Assembly: GCF_024295805.1 (NCBI RefSeq)
Contig: NZ_JANCLX010000012.1
Span: 124,001-188,000, forward strand
Source: Streptomyces cucumeris
Lineage (GTDB): Bacteria; Actinomycetota; Actinomycetes; Streptomycetales; Streptomycetaceae
Direction: 5' to 3'
Length of the DNA: 64,000 nucleotides
The position numbers were made by a program, and so were the translations under genes. Below are positions 49,261 to 59,318 of the stretch, in pieces. Numbering within the stretch: position 1 is the stretch's first letter; every line of letters begins with the position of its first letter. Under the pieces are notes generated by a model. The model was not told the origin of the DNA. It was given only the letters and a program-made list of their open reading frames with translations, and made no database searches.

Positions 49261-49311
49261 GCCCGGCCCGGTGTCCCGTCCGCCCGGACGGGGCGCCGGG
49301 CCGGGCTCCGG

Positions 49312-50526
49312 TCATCCCACCCGCAGGGTGTCCAGGACTCGGCGGGCCACCTCGCGGCCGATCGGCAGTGAGGCCGTGGCCGCCGGGGACGGGGCGTTCA
49401 GCACATGGACGACGCGGGGTGACTCCGAGATCAGGAAGTCGTCCACCAGGGTGCCGTCGCGCAGCACCGCCTGGGCACGTACCCCCGCCGGGGCCGCCGT
49501 CAGATCGTCGGCGGTCACCTCGGGCAGCAGTCGGCGGACGGCTTCGGTGAAGGCGCGCTTGGACAGGGAGCGGTGCAGCTCGCCCGCCCCGTACCGCCAG
49601 TGGCGGCGGGCTATCCGCCAGGATCCCGGGAACGCCAGCGTGGCCGCCAGCTCCGTCGGGCGCACCGTGTGCCAGGCGTAGCCCTCGCGGGCCAGCGCGG
49701 GCACCGCGTTGGGCCCGATGTGGACCCCGCCGTCGATCCCCCGGGTGAGGTGGACGCCGAGGAAGGGGAACGCCGGGTCCGGCACGGGGTACACCAGACC
49801 GTTGACCAGGGCGGCGCGGTCGGGCACCAGCTCGTAGTACTCGCCGCGGAAGGGCACGATCCGCATCCCCGGGTCATCACCGGCCAGCCGGGCGATCCGG
49901 TCGCACTGCAGCCCCGCGCAGTTGACCAGGGCGCGGGCGCGCAGCACCGTGCCGTCTGCTGTGCGGACCGCGACCGCGGAGGGGCGCCGCCCGATGGTGC
50001 GCACCTCCGCGCCGTACCGCACCGAGGCGCCCGCGTCCTGCGCGAGGCGGGCCAGCCGGGCCGCGACCGCGCCGAAGTCGCATACGCCGGTGGTGCCCAC
50101 GTGGATGGCCGCCAGGCCGCGCACCCGCGGTTCGTACTCCGCGATCTGGGCGGGGCCCAGCTCGCGCACCGGGATGCCGTTCTCCCGGCCGCGCTGGATC
50201 AGGCCGTGCAGCCGGGGCAGCTCCGACCGCTCGGTGGCGACAATCAGCTTGCCGGTCACCTCATGGGCGATGCCGTGCTCGGCGCAGAACTTCACCATCT
50301 CCGCGGCGCCGCGCACCGCGAACCGCGCCTTCAGCGATCCCGGGCGGTAGTAGATGCCGCTGTGGATCACACCGCTGTTCCGCCCGGTCTGGTGGCGGGC
50401 CGGACCGGTCTCCTTCTCCAGCACGGTCACCCGGGTGCCGGGCGCCGCGCGCGTGAGCGCGTACGCCGTCGACAGGCCGACGATGCCGCCCCCGATCACC
50501 AGTACGTCGCAGTCCAACGTCGTCAC
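49312..50526 (-). CDS. lhgO: L-2-hydroxyglutarate oxidase
   Basis: A 404-residue FAD enzyme. The N-terminus holds the dinucleotide-binding DVLVIGGGIVGLSTAYAL, then TGRNSGVIHSGIYYRPGSLKA, the LhgO signature, with VNCAGLQCDRIARLAG and the C-terminal HVLNAPSPAATASLPIG. It oxidises L-2-hydroxyglutarate to 2-oxoglutarate, repairing a by-product of metabolism. GTG 50526 is preferred over 50535 because the GGGGAGG would otherwise touch the codon. Monocistronic. Confidence 0.9.
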   Translation of the reverse strand: MTTLDCDVLVIGGGIVGLSTAYALTRAAPGTRVTVLEKETGPARHQTGRNSGVIHSGIYYRPGSLKARFAVRGAAEMVKFCAEHGIAHEVTGKLIVATERSELPRLHGLIQRGRENGIPVRELGPAQIAEYEPRVRGLAAIHVGTTGVCDFGAVAARLARLAQDAGASVRYGAEVRTIGRRPSAVAVRTADGTVLRARALVNCAGLQCDRIARLAGDDPGMRIVPFRGEYYELVPDRAALVNGLVYPVPDPAFPFLGVHLTRGIDGGVHIGPNAVPALAREGYAWHTVRPTELAATLAFPGSWRIARRHWRYGAGELHRSLSKRAFTEAVRRLLPEVTADDLTAAPAGVRAQAVLRDGTLVDDFLISESPRVVHVLNAPSPAATASLPIGREVARRVLDTLRVG

Positions 50527-50638
50527 GTCATGCACCTCCCCACACGCCGCACCGTCCAGTCTCCCGACCGTCGATCCCTATCATGACCTGCGCCACTGAC
50601 ATGGGCCCCGCATCCCGGGGAGGGCCTCGGACACCGGC

Positions 50639-52090
50639 TCACGCCGGTGCCACCAGCAGTGGCCGGGCCTGTTCGCGCAGCTCGGCGACGCGTGGTTCGT
50701 CCCGGTATGCCTCAAGGCGGTTCATCAGGTCGCGCACGTACTCCGTGGTGCGGGCGGAGGAGATCCGGTTGGCGACCTCCACGGCGCGGGCACCCGCGGC
50801 ACAGGCCGCGTCCAGGTTGCCGGACTCCAGTTCGGCCACGGCGGAGACGACCAGCCGCAGCCCGTGGGAGCGTACGAACTCCTCCGTCGGCCGGGCGAGC
50901 GCCTGCTCCGTGAAGCGCCGCACCTGGCGCGGCAGCCGCAGGTCGCGGTAGCACTCGGCCGCGTCGGCGGCGAACCGCTCCTGGCTGTAGAAGTCGAGCC
51001 AGGAGGGGTCGGGGTCGCCCGTCCGCGCACGGTCGAGCCAGCCCTCCGCCGACTTCAGCGCCGCCCCGCACGCGGGGCCGTCACCGGACTTGGCCTGGGC
51101 GCGGGCCTCCACGAGGCGGAAGAAGCTCATGGTGCGGGCGGTGGCCAGCCCGCGGTTGCGCTCCAGGGCGGCCTGGGCGAGGTCCACCCCCTCGTCGGCG
51201 AAGCCCCGGTAGGTGGCCTGGAGACTCATGGACGCCAGGACGTAGCCGCCCAGGGGGACGTCGGCGGCGGCGCGCGCCAGGCGCAGCGCCTGGATGTAGT
51301 AGCGCTGCGCGGCCTCCTGCTGGCCGGTGTCGAAGGCCATCCACCCCGCGAGCCTGGTCAGTTCGGCGGTGGCGCCGAAGAGCGAGCGGCCGACCTCGTC
51401 GCTGTAGGAGCCGAGCAGCAGCGGTGCCGCGTCCACCCGCAGGCACTCGGGGACCATGGAGGAACGCCAGTCGCCGCCGCCGTACTTGGAGTCCCAGCGG
51501 CGCGCGTCCTCGGCGGCCTCGCGGAGTTTGGTGACGTCACTGTGGCCCACGCGCTGCGGCAGGGCCTCGGGGCTCCCGCCGCCGGTGGTGCCGGCCGTGG
51601 TTTCGGCGTCCTCGGGTTCCCGGGCCACCGAGCTGTCGGCGGGAGATATGAGCCAGCGGGACGCGGGGGTGGCGTAGGCGCTGACGGCGAACGAACCGGC
51701 CAGACTCTGCCAGATACCGACGCCTCCGCGCCGACCCGCGAGATCCAGCCGGTACAACTCGGTCGCGGAGCGCACGGCCTGGCCGATGTCGCGCGGGAAG
51801 GCGAGGCCCACTTCGGGTGCCGGGTCGGCGTCGGCCAGCCCGATCTCGTGCAGCGGGACGGGGCGGCCGAGTTTGCTGCCGATCGCGGCAGCAATCAGGT
51901 GGGGCGCCGCGCCCTGGGGAACCATCCCCTTGGACACCCAGCGCGCCACGGACGTCTTGTCGTAGCGAAGCGTCAGGCCACGCTGGGCGCCGAGGTCGTT
52001 GACTCTGCGCGCGAGCCCGGCATTGCTGATCCCAGCGAGGGCGAGAACGGTGCCGAGCTTCTCGTTCGGCCCGCGTGGCTCCCTGGACAT
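50639..52090 (-). CDS. NsdA-like TPR regulator
   Basis: A 483-residue protein. The N-terminus (NEKLGTVLALAGISNAGLARRVND...TSVARWVSKGMVPQGAAPHLIAAAIG) is an HTH-type segment, and the C-terminal 250 residues are tetratricopeptide-like helices (GWMAFDTGQQEAAQRYYIQALRLARAA; SFFRLVEARAQAKSGDGPACGAALKSAEGWL). The layout matches NsdA-type regulators of streptomycete development and antibiotic production, where the N-terminal HTH is a signature. Direct target unknown. It stands alone, with the long unusual upstream region to its right. Confidence 0.7.
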   Translation of the reverse strand: MSREPRGPNEKLGTVLALAGISNAGLARRVNDLGAQRGLTLRYDKTSVARWVSKGMVPQGAAPHLIAAAIGSKLGRPVPLHEIGLADADPAPEVGLAFPRDIGQAVRSATELYRLDLAGRRGGVGIWQSLAGSFAVSAYATPASRWLISPADSSVAREPEDAETTAGTTGGGSPEALPQRVGHSDVTKLREAAEDARRWDSKYGGGDWRSSMVPECLRVDAAPLLLGSYSDEVGRSLFGATAELTRLAGWMAFDTGQQEAAQRYYIQALRLARAAADVPLGGYVLASMSLQATYRGFADEGVDLAQAALERNRGLATARTMSFFRLVEARAQAKSGDGPACGAALKSAEGWLDRARTGDPDPSWLDFYSQERFAADAAECYRDLRLPRQVRRFTEQALARPTEEFVRSHGLRLVVSAVAELESGNLDAACAAGARAVEVANRISSARTTEYVRDLMNRLEAYRDEPRVAELREQARPLLVAPA

Positions 52091-53182
52091 GCGCACCCCT
52101 CGACAGCACCGACGGCCGCCCCGGCATAAGCACGGGGCATTCGTAAACCCAGCGTAGTTCGCCGCATCCCGACCGTTAAGAGGTGGTGTACCGGATGGCG
52201 AGATTCTTGTACGAACGGACGTGCGGGGCGGTACGCGTGCTCCGGCTGTGTGTGGCCGTGCGCCTGTGTGTGCGCTCTGTCTCGGTCGCGGCCAGGACGT
52301 TTCGATGGGTCTTGCGTGGGTCGGCCCGCTGTACTGGATCCAGTGGGCTGGGGGACGCCGCCGCCTCATTCCCCGCGGGTGGCGGAACGGTCCGGGAGGC
52401 GAACAGTGCCTCCCGGACTGTCGTGTTGACCGACGGCGAGGCGGGCGAGCGGAGGGCGGGCGACGAAGGGCCGGGTCAGTACGGGTTATCCGCAAGGGCG
52501 TTCAGAGAGCCATCACAACTTTGGCTGAATAGCGTCCATCGGCATCTGCTGGTGCTCATCAGGATCACCGGTTCACCGGGCGCCCACGAGGTCCACCGGG
52601 TTCACCGGTTCCCCGGTGTCACCGGCACTTGCCCCGATCCGTCAACGTCCGTCAACGCGCGCCAACACCGGTCACCGTCAGCGTCATCCACCGCGACAGG
52701 GGATTCCCGTGTCGGGCCACGGAGGGGGAGGCCCGACACGGGGGCGGCCCCGCCCCTGCGTTCCCGCATACCGGAAGTGCCCTTCCGGTCCGGGCAGTTG
52801 GCCGCCCCCGGTGCGCATACCGGCTCCGGGGGCGGGTCACCGCCGTACCGGAGCGCGGTGCTCGCGCCCGCGTGCCTTCGCACACTCGTCGGCGCCCTTG
52901 CGCTCTTGTACGCCTCAACCGTGGCAGCATGGGCCACGGCGGAACGGTGCGTCGCGACCGGCGGTGTTCCCTCCTGGGGTCCTTCGGGGACGCCGGGGGA
53001 GCCCGACGCGGGAAGCACACGAAGTGTGATCAACTCTAGCGATTCCTGCGGTCATCCATGGTCACTGGACATCCAGGCGGTCCACGTAGTTGTCCGGTTC
53101 GATGCCGAAACCGTCAACATGCTGTGCATGATGGCACCTACTTCTTGGTTGCCCTGGATGCCCACAGCCTGTGGAGGCGGCG
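52091..53182. other. Long gene-poor region with CACCGG and CGTCAACG repeats
   Basis: Nearly 1.1 kb between the divergent NsdA-like and cyclase-like genes. 52560-52640 contains six CACCGG copies (TTCACCGGGCGCCC, GTCCACCGGG, TTCACCGGTTCCCCGG, GTCACCGG), and 52636-52660 has CCGTCAACG twice. Several long but low-quality frames cross the region; none has a credible protein. It should carry promoters and perhaps operator arrays for both genes. Confidence 0.5.
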
Positions 53183-55267
53183 ATGCGGTGGTTGGTGGGG
53201 TGGAGCAGTACCGCATCCGGCCCGGTCCCCCCGGAAGGCCGTGGGATCCAACCGGTCGGGGCCCAACTGCTGTGGTCCGACCCCGATCCGCTGTGGGCGG
53301 TCGGCGACTGGCGCCCCGACGAGGTGCGCGTCGTCCAGGCCGACCCCTTCACCCGGATCGCCGTCTTCGGCTGCTGCGGCGCCTCCGACGAGGAACTGCG
53401 GGTGGGCCTGTTCGCCGCCCGCGGCGGCGCCCTGCGCCATCTCACCGCCTGGCCCGGCAGCTACACCGCCGTCGCCCAGGTCGGCCGCCGCGTCACCATC
53501 GCCGGTGATCTGGCGGGCGCCCGGCCCGTCTTCCACACCGACTGGGCGGGCGGCACCGCCTACGCCACCGCCGCCCTCCCGCTCGCCGACCTCATCGAGG
53601 CGCAGCTCGACGTCAGCCACCTCGGGGCGCTCCTGGCCTGCCCCGACTCCCCGGAGGCCGTCGGCGACAGCACGCCCTACCGAGGCGTCAGACGTGTCCC
53701 GCCCGGCCATGCGCTGATCCTCCGCGACGGTGCCCGCGACGTCACCGGCTACGAACCCACCGCCTCGCTCGCCGTCGCCGCACCCCAACTCGAGCAGGAC
53801 AAGGCCGTGGACGGCGTCCGGGACGCCCTCGTGGACGCCGTACGGGCCCGGCTCACCGCACCGCGCCACGCCCCCGAGAGCGGTGGCCTCGACCCCGGCC
53901 CCGTTCCCGGTATGGGCCCGGCCGAACGCCGTGCGGCCCGTGGCGCCCCGGCCCCCGGTATCGGTGCCGATCTCTCCGGGGGCAGCGCTTCCGCCACCCT
54001 CGCGCTGCTCGCCGCCGGGCTCCCCGGGATGCCCGGCACCCTCCTCGGCCACGGCACCGAGGCGGGCGAACGCCTCCTGGCCGTCACCTTCAACGACCTC
54101 GCCACGGCGGGCGGGGCCCGCGTCCGCGAGGCGGAGCTGGAGCGGGCCGGGACCATCGCCGCCAACCCGCGGCTGCACCACGTGGTCGTCGCCGCGGGCG
54201 AGGAGGCCCTGCCCTACGCCGCGCTCGACGGGGGCGCGCTCACCGACGAACCCGGCCCCTCCCTCGTCATCGCCGAACGCCACCGGCGCCGGCTCGCCGC
54301 GGGCAGCGCCGACCACTTCGTCGGCCATGGCGCCCGCCAGGTGCTCGACGCCCACCCCGCGCGCCTCGCCGACCTGCTGCTCGACCGCCGCAGACGCCAT
54401 CTGCTGCGTCCGGCGACCGCGCTCGCCAAGGCCGACGGCCCCTCGGCCCACTCCTTCTTCGTACCGTTCACCGTCTACCGCGCGGCGCGCAGGCTGGCCC
54501 GTACGTCCTACAGGGACGGCGTCGAGGAGGCCGCCGCCAGCCTGCTGGAGCGTCGCTTCGCCGATGACCAGGCGACCGGTGGCCCCGGCGCCGTCTCCGC
54601 CTCCCTCGCCGCCCTGACCTGGTGCCGCCCCGGCCCCGCGGCCCGTTGGATGACCGGGGAGGCGCTGGCGGAAGTCTCCGTCCGGCTGGTGGAAGCGGCC
54701 GTGCGGCCCGTCCTGCTGCGCCGCCCCGGCGAGCGCCGCGCCGACGCCGCCCTCGCCCGTTACGCCGCCGACCACCGGGTCTTCGAGCAGGCGGCGGAGG
54801 TCCGCAGTCAGCGCCTGCACGCGCCGTTCCTCGACAACCAGGTGGTGCGGGCCTGCCGCGCACTCCCCGAGGCGCTTCGTGTGCAACCCGGGGCGCGCGC
54901 CGCCGTCCTGCGCGCGGTCCTCGCCGGAACCGGTATCCGGGACCTGCCCGCCGGGTGGGGCGCCACCTCCCACGCCGCCCACACCGCCGCCGTGCGGACC
55001 GGTATGCGTACCTGGGCCGGCGATCTGCTGACCCTGTTCGACGCCCCGCTGCTGGCCGACGCCGGACTGATCGAGGCCCATGTCGTCCGCAAGGCGCTGC
55101 ACGCGGCGTCCCAGGGCGAGCGGCTGCCCCTGGACGGTCTGGCCGAGCTCGTCTCGACCGAGGTGTGGCTGCGGCGGCTGGTCGCCCGCCGCGGCACCTG
55201 CTGGACGGGCACAGCGGCCCCACGGCAGCGCGCGGTGGCGGGCGGGGTGCCGCGGCCGAGTCTGTGA
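53183..55267 (+). CDS. Asparagine-synthetase-like protein, lasso-cyclase type
   Basis: A 694-residue protein. It begins MRWLVGWSSTASG, so no Cys at position 2 and no glutaminase. An N-terminal beta-rich domain (AVGDWRPDEV; GDLAGARPVFH; YRGVRRVPPGHAL) is followed by a C-terminal ATP-pyrophosphatase-like domain with GADLSGGSASATLALL, where the usual SGGxDS Asp is Ala, and later LHAPFLDNQVVRACRALPE. This is the layout of the albusnodin/ikarugamycin-family macrolactam cyclases. GGAGG lies 5 nt before ATG 53183. No lasso precursor or protease gene is recognised next to it, so the product is unknown and catalysis doubtful. Confidence 0.7.
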   Translation: MRWLVGWSSTASGPVPPEGRGIQPVGAQLLWSDPDPLWAVGDWRPDEVRVVQADPFTRIAVFGCCGASDEELRVGLFAARGGALRHLTAWPGSYTAVAQVGRRVTIAGDLAGARPVFHTDWAGGTAYATAALPLADLIEAQLDVSHLGALLACPDSPEAVGDSTPYRGVRRVPPGHALILRDGARDVTGYEPTASLAVAAPQLEQDKAVDGVRDALVDAVRARLTAPRHAPESGGLDPGPVPGMGPAERRAARGAPAPGIGADLSGGSASATLALLAAGLPGMPGTLLGHGTEAGERLLAVTFNDLATAGGARVREAELERAGTIAANPRLHHVVVAAGEEALPYAALDGGALTDEPGPSLVIAERHRRRLAAGSADHFVGHGARQVLDAHPARLADLLLDRRRRHLLRPATALAKADGPSAHSFFVPFTVYRAARRLARTSYRDGVEEAAASLLERRFADDQATGGPGAVSASLAALTWCRPGPAARWMTGEALAEVSVRLVEAAVRPVLLRRPGERRADAALARYAADHRVFEQAAEVRSQRLHAPFLDNQVVRACRALPEALRVQPGARAAVLRAVLAGTGIRDLPAGWGATSHAAHTAAVRTGMRTWAGDLLTLFDAPLLADAGLIEAHVVRKALHAASQGERLPLDGLAELVSTEVWLRRLVARRGTCWTGTAAPRQRAVAGGVPRPSL

Positions 55268-55700
55268 GACGGGGAGGCCCCGCCTGCGGAACGAGGGCGT
55301 GCCTGGGCCCGTGACGTGCGGAGGACGGCGTTCCGTAGAGTGCCCCCGCTCCCGCCCCGCTCCCGCCCCGCTCCCGGTCCGCTCCCGCCCCGTTCCCGGC
55401 CCGTGCGTAATTGGGGTGCGGGTGGGGGCCGCGGAGTGTTGGGTGGTGGGTTCGGGGACGCCCGGCGCGGCGTGGGGCGTGGGGCGCACCGGCGCGGCGG
55501 ACGGTCGCGGAGACGGAACCACCGGTCCCATCCGTCCCGCCGCCGGAGCCTCCCGTCGGATCTCCGCGCCGGATCTCCGCGCCGGAATGGATCATTCCCC
55601 CGACCTGGGCGTCTCCCTGTGGTCCGCACCACAGCGCCACGCCGTTTCCACCCGCCCCGTCACCCCGCTCCGCGACCGGCAACCTAGGAGAATGGCCCCC
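55268..55700. other. Gene-free region with CGCTCCCGCCC repeats
   Basis: About 430 bp. 55346-55410 repeats CGCTCCCGCCC/CGCTCCCGGTC/CGTTCCCGGCC. No gene is credible. It should hold the promoter of the regulator downstream. Confidence 0.4.
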
Positions 55701-58700
55701 GTGCGGTATCTGATCCTCGGCACCAGCGAAGCGCGCGACGCGCAGGGGAACGCCCTGTCCCTCGGCGGCCCCCGGATCCGTGCGCTGCTCGCCGCGCTCG
55801 CCCTCCGCGCCGCCCGCTCCGCACCGGTCCCCGTCGACGTCCTCATCGACGAGGTGTGGGCGCAGGAGCCCCCGCACGACGCACCCGCCGCGCTCCAGGC
55901 GCTGGTCGGGCGGTTGCGCCGGGCCATCGGCAGGGACGCCGTGCTCTCCTCGCCCGGCGGATACCGCCTCGCCACGACCAGCCCGCACGATGACGTCGAC
56001 CTGCTGCGCTTCGAGCGGCTGACCCAGGACGGCAAGCGGGCCCTGGACGCAGGCGACGCCGGGGCGGCCGCCACCGCCCTCCGCCAGGCACTCGCCCTGT
56101 GGCGCGGCCCGGTCCTCGCGGACCTCCCGGACCGGAACGCCTCCGCCGCCCGCCCCGAGGCCCTGCGGATGACCGCCCTGCGCCGCCGGATCGACGCCGA
56201 TCTCGCGCTCGGCCGCGCCGTGGACCTGATACCCGAGCTGCGGGAGCTGGTCGCGGACCATCCGCTGGACGAGACGTTCCACCTCCGGCTGATCCGGGCA
56301 CTGCGCGCGGCCGGTCACCACGCCGATGCGCTCACCGCGTACGAGCGGGTGCGGCTGACCCTTGCCGACCGGCTCGGCACGGATCCGGGTGCGGAGCTCA
56401 AGGAGCTCCACCGGCAGATGCTGCTCACGGACGGCACGCCCGCCCCCTGGGAACCGGGCGCCGTGAGCGGCACCGCGCCCCGGCCGGCCCGTGAACCGCG
56501 CGCCGACGGCCCGGACCGAGCGGCCCGGCCCGCCCCCGCCACGGTCCTGGTGGCCGCCGCCCCGGCACCCCCGCACAGCAATCTCCGCGCCCGCCTCACC
56601 AGCTTCGTCGGCCGCCAGGGCGAGATCGGCGCCCTGCGCCGGGACCTCGGCGGCGCACGGCTGGTCACCCTCACCGGCCCGGGCGGATCCGGCAAGACCC
56701 GGCTGTCCGAGGAGATCGCCGCGGCGGCGACGGACGGCTACCCGGACGGAGTGTGGGTTGCCGAACTCGCGCCCCTGGACCACCCCGCCGCCGTCCCCGG
56801 CGCCGTGCTGAGCGCGGTCGGCCGCCGGGAGACGGCGCTGCTCGCCTCCGGGCTGGAGGGCCGTACGAACAGTCCGGACGCCGCGGATCCGACCGGCCGC
56901 CTCGTGGAGTACTGCGCCGACCGCACCCTGCTGCTCCTGCTGGACAACTGCGAGCACGTCATCGACACCGCGGCCCTGCTCGCCGAGACCCTGCTCGCGC
57001 ACTGTCCGGGCGTGACCGTCCTGGCCACCAGCCGTGAACCGCTGGGAGTGCCCGGCGAGGTCGTCAGGCCCCTGGAACCGCTGCCGCCGGTCCCCGCCCA
57101 CCAGCTGTTCGTGGAGCGCGCGGGCAGCGTACGCCCCGGATTCGACCCGGCGGACCCGGCCACGGGGGAGGCGGTCGCCGAGATCTGCCGCCGTCTGGAC
57201 GGTCTGCCGCTGGCGATCGAACTGGCCGCGGCCCGGCTGCGGCTGCTCACCCCGCGCCAGATCGCCGACCGGCTCGACGACCGCTTCCGGCTGCTCACCA
57301 GCGGCAGCAGGACCGTCCTGCCGCGCCAGCAGACCCTCAGAGCCGTCGTCGACTGGTCCTGGGACCTCCTCGACGACCGTGAACGCACCGTGCTGCGCCG
57401 GGCCTCGGTCTTCGCGGGCGGATGGAGCCTTGCGGCAGCGGAGGTGGTGTGCGCCGATGCGCCCGCCCCCTCCCGCTCCTCTTCACACCCCGGCGCGGAG
57501 ATCGCGCCCCATGACGTACTGGAACTGCTCGGGGCGCTGGCCGATAAATCGCTCCTGGTCGTCGACCACCCGGCACCGCTCCCGGTCGCCGATCCGGCCG
57601 TTCCGGCGGGCGAGACCCGCTACCGCATGCTGGAGACGATCCACGAGTACACGACGGAACGCGCTGTCGAGAACGAGGCGGAGCGCGCCGATCATGCCGC
57701 CGCCCTCGACCGCCACACGGGCTGGTGCGTGGAGTTCGTCCGCACCGCCGAGCCCCGGCTGCGCTCGGCCGAGCAACTTCCCTGGCTGCGCCATGTCGAG
57801 ACCGACCTCGACAACATCCGGGCCGCTCTCCAGCGTTCTCTGATCACACGCGACGAGGACAGCCTCTTCGCGATCATCTTCGCGCTGGGCTGGTTCTGGT
57901 GGCTGCGCAACTACCGGGACGAGGGTGCCGACTGGACGCGTGCCGCCCTGGCCCTGGAGAGCCTGCCGGACGGCGCCGACCGGGCTGACAGGACCGACGA
58001 GGCTGACGGGGCCGCTCCGTACGGCGACCCGGCCCCGATCCCCGCCGGGGTCCCCGAGGGCCGGGACGGCGTCGACCCGGCCGTCACCCGGTACTGGCAG
58101 TTCATGGATCTGCGGCTGCTCCACTTCTTCCTGCTCGCCGAGCACAGCGGACCGGATCCGCAGGACGAGGCGACACGGCTCGGGGCCGAGCGCATCCGCG
58201 ACGCCTACAGCGTCCACTCCGGCCCCCGGAGCGCCCGCTTCCCCGCGATGCTCTGGCCGTTCGCCGGATTCCTCATCAACGGCCACGCCGGCGTGCTGCC
58301 GCTGATGGACCAGGTGGTGGCCAACTGCCGGGAACACGGCGACGACTGGGCCGTCGGCGTGACGCTCATGTTCCGCACCCATCTGGCCATCGACATGCCC
58401 GGCGGCACGGTGAACGCCGTTGACCACTGGGACGAGCTGCGCGAGCTCAGCGCCCGCGTCGGCGACCGCTGGATGCTCGCCCAGGTGGAGGGCGCGTACG
58501 GCGAGATCGCCACGCTGCGCGGCCGGTTCCCCGAGGCACGCGCCGCCTACGAGGAGGCGCAGCGGCTCGCCCGGGAGATCGGCGCCCGCACCGAGGTGCC
58601 GTTCCTCTACACCCGGCTGGCCGACGTCGCCCTGCAGGAGGGCGACCTCGACGACGCCACCGAACTGATCGACCGCTCGGAGGAGGAGGCGGAGCGGTCC

Positions 58701-59318
58701 GGCGCGCTGGACGTACGTTCCTTCAACCAGTTGCTGCGCGGCCTCATCCGGCTCAGGCGCGGTGAGGTGGCCGAGGCCAGGGCGTACTACGACGAGGCGA
58801 TGGTCTGGGCCGACCGTGGCACCCCGCCCCCGCAGTTCTGGATCATCGCCCACGGGCTGGACGGCCGCCTCCTGGCGGAGGAGGGCGATCTGCCCGGCGG
58901 GCTGCGGGTGCTGCGCGACACGCTGGTGCAGGGTGCCGAGGTGAGCAGCACGGAGGGGCTGATGGCCCAGCAGGCCGAATCCGCGGCGTACCTCCTGACC
59001 GGCTGCGGACAGGAGCGGCTCGCCGCACGGCTGCTGGGGGCGGCCGACGGCTGGCGCGGCAGTCTGCCGCGCTCCCCGCTGATGCTGGAGGCGACCGGCC
59101 GGACCGAGACACGGGCCGCCGCGGCACTCGGCCGGACGACCCTCGGGGAACTGCGCGTGGACGGCACGTCCCTCTCTGCCGAGCACGTCATCGCCCTGCT
59201 CGACGACGCCCTGAGCGCCCTCGGCCAGCCGGTGGAGTCCAGCTCTCCCGACCCCGCGGAAGCCGGCCCGGACGGCACCCCGGAAGGTGCCACGGACCGC
59301 ACCTCGGCCACCGGCTGA
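55701..59318 (+). CDS. AfsR/SARP-like regulator with NB-ARC and TPR domains
   Basis: A 1205-residue protein. Residues 1-95 hold an OmpR-type winged helix (GGPRIRALLAALALRA...LQALVGRLRRAIG), 100-250 a bacterial transcriptional activation domain (HPLDETFHLRLIRALRAAG), then an NB-ARC/STAND ATPase with Walker A TGPGGSGKTRLSEE near 335 and LLLLDNCEHVID near 420, LATSREPLGVPGE, and VDWSWDLLDDRERTVLRR. The C-terminal 400 residues are TPR-like. The full length of about 1200 residues is normal for AfsR-type activators of antibiotic clusters. GTG 55701 follows AGGAG by 10 nt. Its neighbours do not show an obvious cluster. Confidence 0.88.
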   Translation: MRYLILGTSEARDAQGNALSLGGPRIRALLAALALRAARSAPVPVDVLIDEVWAQEPPHDAPAALQALVGRLRRAIGRDAVLSSPGGYRLATTSPHDDVDLLRFERLTQDGKRALDAGDAGAAATALRQALALWRGPVLADLPDRNASAARPEALRMTALRRRIDADLALGRAVDLIPELRELVADHPLDETFHLRLIRALRAAGHHADALTAYERVRLTLADRLGTDPGAELKELHRQMLLTDGTPAPWEPGAVSGTAPRPAREPRADGPDRAARPAPATVLVAAAPAPPHSNLRARLTSFVGRQGEIGALRRDLGGARLVTLTGPGGSGKTRLSEEIAAAATDGYPDGVWVAELAPLDHPAAVPGAVLSAVGRRETALLASGLEGRTNSPDAADPTGRLVEYCADRTLLLLLDNCEHVIDTAALLAETLLAHCPGVTVLATSREPLGVPGEVVRPLEPLPPVPAHQLFVERAGSVRPGFDPADPATGEAVAEICRRLDGLPLAIELAAARLRLLTPRQIADRLDDRFRLLTSGSRTVLPRQQTLRAVVDWSWDLLDDRERTVLRRASVFAGGWSLAAAEVVCADAPAPSRSSSHPGAEIAPHDVLELLGALADKSLLVVDHPAPLPVADPAVPAGETRYRMLETIHEYTTERAVENEAERADHAAALDRHTGWCVEFVRTAEPRLRSAEQLPWLRHVETDLDNIRAALQRSLITRDEDSLFAIIFALGWFWWLRNYRDEGADWTRAALALESLPDGADRADRTDEADGAAPYGDPAPIPAGVPEGRDGVDPAVTRYWQFMDLRLLHFFLLAEHSGPDPQDEATRLGAERIRDAYSVHSGPRSARFPAMLWPFAGFLINGHAGVLPLMDQVVANCREHGDDWAVGVTLMFRTHLAIDMPGGTVNAVDHWDELRELSARVGDRWMLAQVEGAYGEIATLRGRFPEARAAYEEAQRLAREIGARTEVPFLYTRLADVALQEGDLDDATELIDRSEEEAERSGALDVRSFNQLLRGLIRLRRGEVAEARAYYDEAMVWADRGTPPPQFWIIAHGLDGRLLAEEGDLPGGLRVLRDTLVQGAEVSSTEGLMAQQAESAAYLLTGCGQERLAARLLGAADGWRGSLPRSPLMLEATGRTETRAAAALGRTTLGELRVDGTSLSAEHVIALLDDALSALGQPVESSSPDPAEAGPDGTPEGATDRTSATG

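Noticed and set aside
48894..49550. 218-residue frame with a run of alternating Cys-Arg
   Set aside because: It translates the CCGCTG microsatellite and overlaps lhgO; not a protein.
52929..53039. 36-residue frame ending in a Lys/Cys-rich sequence as lasso precursor (MGHGGTVRRDRR...)
   Set aside because: LLGSFGDAGG vaguely recalls a leader, but there is no Thr at -2 and no Asp/Glu at ring position 7-9. Not supportable.
53092..53200. Frame with MLCMMAPTSWLPWMPTACGGG as RiPP core
   Set aside because: No ribosome binding site, no leader signature, and the frame continues into the cyclase-like gene in another phase.
52183..53508. 441-residue rightward frame between the NsdA-like and cyclase-like genes
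   Set aside because: No domain, odd composition, and overlap with the better supported start of the cyclase-like gene.
54468..57101. Leftward 877-residue and other long frames opposite the cyclase-like and AfsR-like genes
   Set aside because: Low-complexity Arg/Gly/Pro composition and overlap with strongly supported genes on the other strand.
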